Assembly: GCA_033239125.1 (NCBI GenBank)
Contig: BSWB01000002.1
Span: 45,047,001-45,111,000 of the forward strand
DNA from: Fagopyrum homotropicum
Taxonomy: Eukaryota > Streptophyta > Magnoliopsida > Caryophyllales > Polygonaceae
Direction: 5' to 3'
DNA: 64,000 nt
Part shown: positions 56,464 to 64,000 of the stretch, one piece after another
Numbering within the stretch: the first letter of the stretch is position 1
How the letters are laid out: each line of letters begins with the position of its first letter
Program-made: the position numbers and the translations under genes
The notes under the pieces: generated by a model
The model's input: the letters and a program-made list of their open reading frames with translations, nothing else
Told to the model about the DNA's origin: nothing
The model's database searches: none

Positions 56464-58035
56464 CTACGGTGCTGGCGGCGGCGGGAATGGAGAGAAGCTC
56501 GGATCGTAGAACCGCCCAAACTGCTGGCGGTAGACGTCCCTCATCATGTGGTCAAGGTCGTCTAAACGTCCGTCTCTAGCATCCGCCCGGATCTCTAGCG
56601 CTCCTACTCTCTCTGAAAGTCCGGTAGCCCAATCCGACATCTGCTCGTACCATCCCGGGGCCTGACTGTACCATGCTGGGGCGTCGGATGGTGCTGGTGG
56701 AGGTGCTGTTGGCTGCTCGGTGGACCGAGGAGGGGGAACGCCATACCATGCGGGAGGTATGGTCATCCACGTGGGCCTCTCACTCACGCTAGCGCGGCGA
56801 GATGACGAGCCTGAGGCTCTAGCTGGACGTGGAGAGCGTCTAGGTACATCTGGGGCCGCTTCCGGCTGGTCCGGAAACGTGCCAAACTCCTGCTCGGCTC
56901 CTCCTCCACTCTTAAACTGATCTCCCATATCCTCTTCCTCGACAACCGGTGGTGGGACATAAGGGGGAGCTGCTATCCTGAACGCATGCATCGCAGCGAA
57001 CGTCTCCTTCCAATTATGGCGTCCCGCCATAATGGAGTACTCTGGTAGCCACTCTATACCCCTACCCGTCCTACTCTCCCAAGGCATGCCCGCATAAGGT
57101 GGACCTCTATGTGTGGGGAAGATGAGACCCCTAACCATGAAAGCATGTAGCCCTAAAGGTACGGCCGGTATGCGGGTGCAAGCAGAAAAGTCGACACCAA
57201 AACTCCTAGCAATGTGGGTAACTATCCCACCATATCCAATGTTCCCCTTCTTCTTGTTCTTGAGCTTGCTCATCGTAGCAGCCAAGAGAGTAGCACAATC
57301 TGCACGGCGTCCATAAAGCATGCAGTAAAGCAAGAATAGCTCATCCGTCTTGATCTTTTGGGGCGTCTCCGTCCTAGGAAAGAGACACTCCGAAAGAACA
57401 CGATGAGCTATCTTCAAGGCTAGATGGTACATCAATCTAGCCTTGGTGTCAGCGGGTTGCCAGCGATCCTCGCTAGCGTAAACCATAGCCACCTCTTCCC
57501 AAAAGTCCTTGGGATAAACACCACTCGGAAATCGACCATTGAAGGTCTCATGGAACCCAAAAATTGTCCCAAACTCACGGATACTCAACTGATAATCTCT
57601 CTCCATGAGGCGGAAAGAGACGGTCTTGTCTACGTGGCTGTGCTCAAAGGACGTCACAACCTCCCGTGTAATCTCCTCATATGCGTCTTCTCGGATAGCC
57701 GAGAAGACAACTAATCCGGCTCTATCCAAGAGCCAAGTGAGGTCATCAACAATGTTGAGAGGAGTTAGATCCTCCAACAACAAATATCTAGGGCCAATCA
57801 CTGGCCTCTCCTTGATCCTATCAAGTGCAACAAGATGGTCATCGTGTATGGTCGGGACTCTAGGGTGAGGGGGTGAAGATGGAGGTGAAGGTGAGGATGG
57901 AGGTGAAGGTGAAGAGGGTGGTGGTGCCCTAGAGGATGAGGAGGAGGAGGGATTACCCTTCCTCTTCTTATTCTGCTCATTCTTCTTCTCTTTTATCCTC
58001 CCTGAAACTCTTCTCACGAAATCCATTCTGCTCAA
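56464..58035 (-). CDS. Athila ORF after pol (envelope-position), copy B
   Basis: 523 residues, uninterrupted. It differs from the copy A protein only by a few substitutions (for example KKKGN for KKNGN, FAAMHAF for FDAMHAF, FKSGG for FESGG, MTIPP for MTTPP) and a two-residue loss in the Pro/Ala stretch near the C-terminus. The domain layout is as in copy A: basic start, Ser/Pro linker, ATHILA ORF-1 type fold, Pro-rich tail. Confidence 0.85.
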   Translation of the reverse strand: MSRMDFVRRVSGRIKEKKNEQNKKRKGNPSSSSSSRAPPPSSPSPPSSPSPPSSPPHPRVPTIHDDHLVALDRIKERPVIGPRYLLLEDLTPLNIVDDLTWLLDRAGLVVFSAIREDAYEEITREVVTSFEHSHVDKTVSFRLMERDYQLSIREFGTIFGFHETFNGRFPSGVYPKDFWEEVAMVYASEDRWQPADTKARLMYHLALKIAHRVLSECLFPRTETPQKIKTDELFLLYCMLYGRRADCATLLAATMSKLKNKKKGNIGYGGIVTHIARSFGVDFSACTRIPAVPLGLHAFMVRGLIFPTHRGPPYAGMPWESRTGRGIEWLPEYSIMAGRHNWKETFAAMHAFRIAAPPYVPPPVVEEEDMGDQFKSGGGAEQEFGTFPDQPEAAPDVPRRSPRPARASGSSSRRASVSERPTWMTIPPAWYGVPPPRSTEQPTAPPPAPSDAPAWYSQAPGWYEQMSDWATGLSERVGALEIRADARDGRLDDLDHMMRDVYRQQFGRFYDPSFSPFPPPPAP

Positions 58036-58855
58036 AATTACGGTCTGTTCTTCAGCAAACCACGGCCGTAATTTACCCAGAGACCGTGATTCGTCTCAGA
58101 AAATCACAAATCTCAGCAAATCCACAATCAATCTCCACAATAGGCAGTCCTAGTCTAATTTCCTCAATTCTCAATCAGTTCTTCCTAAAAATCTCTAACA
58201 AAAACAACCGAATCAGCAAGAATCAAGAAAGGAAAAGAAAACCTCTTTTTCGGATTGAAAAATCCGAAATGCGCGTTTGTTGGTGAATTTCCGTTTGATT
58301 CGTCGCTTGGATCTTGTTTGTGGTTGAATTTGCTGTAGTTTGGGAAGAAGAATCGTTGAAAACGATTAGGAAACGAAGATTTGAGAGGGGGTCGTGGTGT
58401 TTCGGCACTTAGGTTGTGGAAAGAGGGATTTTTGGGATGAATTTGTGAAGAATGTGGCATATATAGTTGCAGGCAAAATTTTGAAAATCACGGTCTGTCG
58501 GGGTGTTCCACGGCCGTGGAAGTGTACGGAACCGTGGTTTTGGTGGTTTTTCAAAGGCTTTTGGAAATTACGGCCACTGTAGCTATGACGACCGTAATTT
58601 AGACCGTGGAACCCTCTGTAAAGCTCCAAAGTCCAAATTTCGTCACTCTTCTTCAACATCATCCTCCTCTTTTCCTTTTCTATTGGTCCTACATCCAAAA
58701 ACACGAACATACCGGAAGAAATCGAGGCAAAAACAAAGCAAAAACGTCTATACTAAATTAATCTATGAATCAAAAATAAAAACAAAAATGCAATACCTTG
58801 GGTTGCCTCCCAAGAAGCGCTTTGTTTAAGGTCCGTAGCTAGACCAATCTCGCAC
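58036..58855 (-). other. Spacer between pol and the post-pol ORF, copy B
   Basis: Same content as 47614-48433: the CCACGGCCGTGG word at 58506-58521 and variants around it, and the post-pol box at 58798-58834 just after the pol stop at 58856. Confidence 0.75.
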
Positions 58856-61780
58856 TTATTCGAGTGCGGTAGGCGCAAACTCCTCAGTTTGGAGTTCCGG
58901 CGTGTACTTCTTGAGTCGTTGGCCGTTCACCTTAAAACTTCCGCTCGCTTCACCCCATACTTCAACTGCACCATGGGGGAAAATACGCTTAATTAGAAAA
59001 GGTCCGGTCCAACGGGATTTAAGCTTACCTGGAAAGAGGCGAAGTCTTGAATTGAAGAGGAGAACTTGATCTCCTTCTTTGAAGTCCTTTGGAATGATAT
59101 GCTTATCATGCCAATGCTTTGCTCTTTCCTTATAGATCTTAGCGTTTTCATAAGCATTCAAGCGGAGTTCATCCAGCTCATTGATGTCGAGGAGACGCTT
59201 CTCTCCCGCTTCCTTCATGCCGAAATTCAGCCACTTGATAGCCCAAAACGCTTTGTGTTCCAACTCCACCGGCAAGTGACAAGACTTCCCATACACAAGG
59301 TTGCATGGTGTGGTTCCTATGGGAGTCTTGTATGCAGTCCGGTATGCCCATAATGCATCATCAAGCTTCAAGGACCAATCCTTCCTAGTCCTTGAAACCG
59401 TCTTCTCTAAGATTCCTTTGATCTCCCTATTTGAGATCTCAACTTGTCCACTTGTTTGTGGATGGTAAGGGGTAGCGATCTTGTGAGTAACCCCATACTT
59501 AGCTAGAAGAGCTTCAAAGCGACGGGCTATGAAGTGAGAACCTCCATCACTAATGATCGTCCTTGGCGTCCCGAATCGCGGGAAAATGGTCTTGTTGAAG
59601 AACTTAACCACCACCATGGCATCATTGGTGGGAGAGGCAATTGCTTCCACCCATCTAGAAACGTAGTCTACCGCCAATAGTATGTATTGGTTTCCACAAG
59701 AAGATGGGAATGGTCCCATGAAATCGACTCCCCAAACGTCGAAAATCTCCACCTCTTGGATGTTGTTGAGGGGCATCTCGTTCCTTCTAGAAATATTGCC
59801 TGTTATTTGACAAGCATCGCAGCAAGAATCAAAGGATTGCACATCTCTAAACAAAGTAGGCCAAAAGAATCCAGATTGCAATACCTTTGCGCTAGTCTTG
59901 TTCGAACTAGCGTGTCCTCCACAAGGTAGTGAATGACAATGACGGATGACACTTTGCATATCATCTTCCGGCACACATCGCTGAATGATGCCATCCGGAC
60001 CTCTCTTAAAGAGGAGAGGCTCGTTCCAATAGTATTCCCGGACGTCCTTGAAGAACTTCTTCCTTTGTGCGTAGGATAGTCCGGGTGGTATCTCCTGGCA
60101 AACCAAATAGTTAACAAAATCAGCAAACCATGGTTCGTTACCTTTGGAGATCACGTTGATGCACTCCTCTATGATATGTAGGTGTTCGTCCGGGAAGGAG
60201 TCATCAATAGGTAGATGGTCGTCCTCTAGATGTGTTAGACGACTCAAATGATCCGCAACAGAATTTTCTGAACCTTTCTTGTCGCGGATCTCAAGATCGA
60301 ATTCTTGTAGGAGAAGAATCCATCTAATCAGCCGTGGCTTCGCATCTTTCTTCGCAAGGAGGTACCGGATCGCAGCATGATCCGTGTAGACAATCACCTT
60401 TGCACCTACAAGATAAGAGCGAAACTTGTCAATAGCATAGACAATGGCTAAAAATTCTTTCTCGGTAGTGGCGTAGTTGAGCTGCGCTTCATCTAGCATC
60501 TTGCTAGCATAGTATATGGCATGGGTTCGCCCTTCCTTTCGTTGTCCAAGAACAGCTCCAATAGCTACGTCACTAGCGTCGCACATAATCTCAAAGGGTA
60601 GAGTCCAATCCGGAGGTTGGATAATAGGTGCTGAGATTAGAGCTTGCCGAATGGTGTTGAACGCGTCCAAGCATTCCTGCGAAAACTCAAAAACCGCATC
60701 CTTCATCAATAGATTAGTGAGAGGTTTTGATATCTTAGAAAAGTCCTTGATGAAACGTCTATAAAATTCAGCATGTCCTAGGAAACTTCTTATCCCTTTC
60801 ACCGAAATTGGGGGAGGAAGTTTCTCTATGGTCTCTATCTTAGCTTTGTCTACTTCTATCCCTCTACTAGAGACTAAGTGACCTAATACGATTCCTTCCT
60901 TAACCATGAATTGACACTTCTCCCAATTAAGAACTAGATTAGTGTCTTCACACCTTTGCAAAACAAGAGAAAGGTTAGAAAGGCAATCGTTAAAAGAGGA
61001 ACCGTATACGGAGAAGTCGTCCATGAAGACTTCCATGATTTCCTCTACGTATTCGGAGAAGATGGCCATCATGCACCGTTGGAAGGTGGCTGGGGCGTTG
61101 CAAAGCCCGAATGGCATTCTCCTATAAGCAAACGTACCCCACGGGCACGTGAATGTGGTCTTCTCCTGATCGTCCGGATGTATCGGAATCTGAAAGAAAC
61201 CACTATAGCCGTCAAGGTAGCAAAAATGTGAATGTTGCGCTAACCTTTCAAGCATTTGATCAATGAATGGCAATGGAAAATGATCCTTCCGCGTTGCATT
61301 GTTGAGCTTGCGGTAGTCTATGCACATCCGCCATCTAGTCATGGTTCGGGTAGGAATGAGTTCGTTGTTCTTGTTGGTGATGACCGTCATTCCTCCCTTC
61401 TTCGGAACTACTTGAACTGGACTCACCCACTTACTATCGGAGATAGGATAGATGATACCTGCATCAAGAAGTTTAAGAATTTCCTTTTTGACAACCTCTT
61501 TCATGGTCGGATTCAACCGCCTTTGAGGTTGTCTCGAAGTTCTAAAGTCTTCCTCCATTAGTATCTTATGCATGCATAGGGAGGGTTTAATTCCTACCAA
61601 GTCCTCGATAGTATATCCTATAGCCTTCTTATGTTTCCTAAGGACAATCATGAGCTGTTCATGTTCATCTATGCTTAGGTCGGAACTAACAATAACCGGA
61701 AAGGTAGAATTAGATCCTAGAAAAGCGTACCTTAGATGAGTAGGAAGTGGTTTGAGTTCCATTGTTTTCGGAGCTTCCAA
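58856..61780 (-). CDS. Athila copy B pol: RT, RNase H, integrase (974 residues, uninterrupted)
   Basis: The open frame is taken from ATG 61780, but the true product would begin upstream in gag-protease, beyond the TAG at 61799. RT covers residues 90-300, with Asp190 (YLDGYSG) and the catalytic FMDD at 252-255. RNase H starts near CDASDVAIGAVLGQ and includes YTDHAAIRYLL. The integrase has a zinc-finger region (HCHSLPCGGH...CCDACQ), a core with Asp in VWGVDFMGP and IISDGGSHF and Glu in HPQTSGQVEISNREI, and the C-terminal LKSRWTGPF motif. All catalytic residues are present, so this copy may still supply enzyme if translated. Copy A has lost the integrase. Confidence 0.92.
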   Translation of the reverse strand: MEAPKTMELKPLPTHLRYAFLGSNSTFPVIVSSDLSIDEHEQLMIVLRKHKKAIGYTIEDLVGIKPSLCMHKILMEEDFRTSRQPQRRLNPTMKEVVKKEILKLLDAGIIYPISDSKWVSPVQVVPKKGGMTVITNKNNELIPTRTMTRWRMCIDYRKLNNATRKDHFPLPFIDQMLERLAQHSHFCYLDGYSGFFQIPIHPDDQEKTTFTCPWGTFAYRRMPFGLCNAPATFQRCMMAIFSEYVEEIMEVFMDDFSVYGSSFNDCLSNLSLVLQRCEDTNLVLNWEKCQFMVKEGIVLGHLVSSRGIEVDKAKIETIEKLPPPISVKGIRSFLGHAEFYRRFIKDFSKISKPLTNLLMKDAVFEFSQECLDAFNTIRQALISAPIIQPPDWTLPFEIMCDASDVAIGAVLGQRKEGRTHAIYYASKMLDEAQLNYATTEKEFLAIVYAIDKFRSYLVGAKVIVYTDHAAIRYLLAKKDAKPRLIRWILLLQEFDLEIRDKKGSENSVADHLSRLTHLEDDHLPIDDSFPDEHLHIIEECINVISKGNEPWFADFVNYLVCQEIPPGLSYAQRKKFFKDVREYYWNEPLLFKRGPDGIIQRCVPEDDMQSVIRHCHSLPCGGHASSNKTSAKVLQSGFFWPTLFRDVQSFDSCCDACQITGNISRRNEMPLNNIQEVEIFDVWGVDFMGPFPSSCGNQYILLAVDYVSRWVEAIASPTNDAMVVVKFFNKTIFPRFGTPRTIISDGGSHFIARRFEALLAKYGVTHKIATPYHPQTSGQVEISNREIKGILEKTVSRTRKDWSLKLDDALWAYRTAYKTPIGTTPCNLVYGKSCHLPVELEHKAFWAIKWLNFGMKEAGEKRLLDINELDELRLNAYENAKIYKERAKHWHDKHIIPKDFKEGDQVLLFNSRLRLFPGKLKSRWTGPFLIKRIFPHGAVEVWGEASGSFKVNGQRLKKYTPELQTEEFAPTALE

Positions 61781-63901
61781 CGATCCTTGAGAAGCATCCT
61801 ATGTTTCCTTAGAAGTTTCTAAGGGTGATGAGTGTGTTGGAGAAGAATCGGAAGAAGTCGAAGAAATGTCTCGATCACTCTCTTCCACGGCTAAAATTAC
61901 GGGTGGATCTTGTCCTCCACGGCCGTGGTTTAGGGCGTGGAAGGGAAATACGGTTGTCACATCTTCTCCACGGCCGTATAATCCCCTGGAATGAGGCATG
62001 ATTTTGGTTGTGGAATCCACGGTCGTGGAATACAGAGTATGACCGTGGATTCTGACATTCTCAGCCTCATCGTGGAGTTTCTCAAACCCCTCTTCATGCA
62101 TCTCTTCTGATGCTTCTAAGGCTTCAATTGCCTCATTGCACTCTTCATCTTCCCCTACATTGGTTAGACTCATAGTGATAACTTTTTATAAAGGATCGTT
62201 AAAGAGAATCGCACTTACCTCCTCTCTAGACAAACCTTCTTCGTCTTGGATATTGTAAATATCCTCATCAAAGATTGGCTCCTTCACTAGAGTGGAGAGA
62301 ACGAACTCTACTTTCTCTTCTCCTATATCAAAAGCGAGTCTCCCATTCTTGCAATCGACTATGCAGCCGGAAGTTGCAAGAAACGGTCTTCCGAGTATGA
62401 TCGGGACCGGACTATCTGCAGGAATGTCAAGCACGACAAAGTCAATGGGAACAAAGAATTTACCTAGCTTGACCGGGACGTCTTCTACAATACTGACGGG
62501 GCGAGTGATGGATCGATCCGCCATGTATAACGTCATCTTCACCGGTTTAGGGTCACCTAAACCGATCTTCCTACACAATGCAAGTGGTATGATGCTCACA
62601 CTTGCTCCTAAGTCACATAAAGCGTCATATGTGACATTTCCCACTCCAATGGGAATGCAAAATGACCCCGGATCCTTCAGCTTTGGGGGCATTTTCTCCT
62701 TCATGGTCTTGATGAGGTCCGAAGAATCCGAACTCATCTTGACCTCGCCGAAGTCTTCTAGCTTCCTCTTGTTGGAGAGGAGCTCCTTCAAGAACTTGCC
62801 ATAAGCCGGTATACCTATAATAGCATCAATAAATGGTATGTTAATATGCAGCTTACTCATGAGTTCTATGAACTTACCGAATTGTTTGTCTAGGCGCGCT
62901 CGCGCTCTAGATTGAGGGAATGGAAGGGGAGGTTTGTAAGCTGGAGGAGGAACGTAGACGCCTTCCTTCTCCTTCCCCTTCTCTACGGGGACTTCAACGA
63001 ACATAGGCTGCGGATCGGTGGTTGTCACTCCGCTCCTAGTTGTAATCGCCATCACCCTTCCCTTAGGGTTGTCCTCCGTCTTTCCTGGAAGCTTCCCTTG
63101 ATTTCTAGGAACTTCCTCCGCGTGGTTGAACATTTGGTTTTCTAGAACCTTTTGAGCTTTGTCAACCTTAGAAACTTGATCATCAACCTTGATGAGGCGG
63201 TTCTCCAACCCTTGAAGCTTTCCAAAAATCGTTTCCAATATGGGATCGGGCTTCTCCTTCCCCGAAGTGTTTCCTCCATTAGATGATTGCCCCTGGATTT
63301 TCAAAGGAGTAGAGGAAGAGGAAGGTGGAGTTAGTGAATTTGAGTTGGAAGGGTAAGAGTTACCGGAATTTTGTTGATTGGAGCGCCAATTGTTGTTGTT
63401 TGAACCCCCTATTGTTGTTCCAATCGTTGTTCCGGTTGTTGTTGTTTCCATTCCAATTGTTATTCCGGTTATTGTTCCGGTTATTGTTGTTGCCGCCATT
63501 GTTGTTGCCCAAATAACCAACATCCTTCCCTTGTTGCTTTGGGAAGTTGGTCTTGATAGCCTCCTTCAACTCTTTGATCTCATTGTTGAGAGAGAAAATC
63601 TGATTTTGAGCTTCGTGTGTGAGCTTTGCTCCTTGCTCCACACGATTTCCCTCTACTTTCCGGTGGGAATACTTCTCTCTATGACTCTTGCTTGCTTCTC
63701 AATGAAGTCCCAAGCGTCATCTTCTCTCATGTCCATGAACGTTCCACATGAGAGGGATTGGAGGTTAAATTGCGTTCCCGCATCCAGCCCCTTGTAGTAA
63801 ATCTCCAACAAGGCAAGTTTGGATATGCCATGATGAGGGCAATCCAAGAGCAAATCCTGAAACCTTTCCCAAGATTGAAACAAACTTTCGTTAGGTCTCA
63901 T
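61781..63901 (-). pseudogene. Athila copy B gag and protease, truncated by the window
   Basis: It corresponds to 50272-52372 of copy A. It shares with A the TAG at 61799-61801 and the one-base shift at the G-run near 63415. Lesions of its own: a TAA at 62183-62185 (CAA in A) and a 2-bp CT insertion near 63676 that breaks gag after ARVIE. It lacks A's TAA: the AAA codon is kept at about 63955. The protease CDLGASVSIIP and the Asn-rich tract are present. The N-terminal gag continues past the window end. Confidence 0.88.
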
Positions 63902-64000
63902 GGAAAAAACATTAATCTTACCTCTAAGTTCCGCCGTTTTGGATGGCGGAAAGAATTTGGTGAGGAACTCCGCGGAAAGGTCTTCCCACGTGTCTAGTTT

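Larger units (their letters stand above)
43845..64000 (-). mobile_element. Tandem array of two Athila elements sharing an LTR
   Basis: Order on the plus strand: LTR (43845-44685), internal region A (44686-53324), LTR (53325-55113), internal region B (55114 to the window edge). Both internal regions run on the minus strand and are nearly identical: the envelope-position ORFs differ at only about five residues plus a two-residue indel. RT style, DLGAS protease, tRNA-Asp primer site and a post-pol ORF place them in the Athila lineage. Copy A has large deletions; copy B has an intact pol frame. The middle LTR serves as the 5' LTR of A and the 3' LTR of B, as expected after recombination between LTRs. 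Confidence 0.93.

Overview
This window is plant nuclear DNA, almost certainly from a flowering plant and probably a eudicot. It holds one spliced, plant-specific gene set in layers of plant transposable elements: Ty1/copia, Ty3/gypsy Tekay and Athila, a Cassandra TRIM, hAT, MULE, Tourist-like and Helitron elements. Nothing in it allows a species name. There are no bacterial operons, CRISPR arrays or recognisable tRNA genes.

Layout. 1-1977: a scrap of a carboxylesterase gene, an AT-rich minisatellite, two head-to-tail Helitron ends and a LINE 3' fragment. 1978-6398: a complete but mutated Ty1/copia element with unusual TA...TA LTR ends and a perfect 5-bp target duplication. 6987-12190 (minus strand): a five-exon gene coding for 592 residues, a NARROW LEAF 1-like trypsin-type protease with an intact catalytic centre. 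A Tourist-like MITE sits in its third intron, and its 5' leader region runs to about 13760. 13761-19052: a graveyard of small elements: a copia RNase H relic split by a hAT MITE, a MITE cluster around AT microsatellites, a hAT element with a MULE nested inside it, and a hAT transposase C-terminus.

19053-29015: a 10-kb SIRE-type copia element with decayed gag-pol and an envelope-position ORF. Its gag is split by a 603-bp Cassandra TRIM that carries 5S rRNA-derived sequence in both LTRs. 29016-33471 and 43353-43844: two pieces of an old Athila-like relic, split by a 9.9-kb Tekay chromovirus (33472-43352, minus strand, TSD TTAAG). 43845-64000: a head-to-tail array of two almost identical Athila elements (minus strand) that share one LTR. 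Copy A has lost its integrase; copy B keeps an uninterrupted 974-residue pol and runs off the window.

The only likely cellular gene is the NAL1-like protease. The rest records serial insertion and decay. Premature stops are mostly C-to-T or G-to-A changes, many turning CAG into TAG, as expected after long cytosine methylation. Several deletions carry copied filler or microhomology. The most unusual signal is that three large retroelements each repeat their own short palindromic or near-palindromic word. The word is TTCAAGGCCTTGAA in SIRE, TTCCACGGCCGTGGAA in Athila, and an ACGGC/GCCGT family in the older relic. In the Athila-type elements it recurs in the LTR and in the spacer just after pol.
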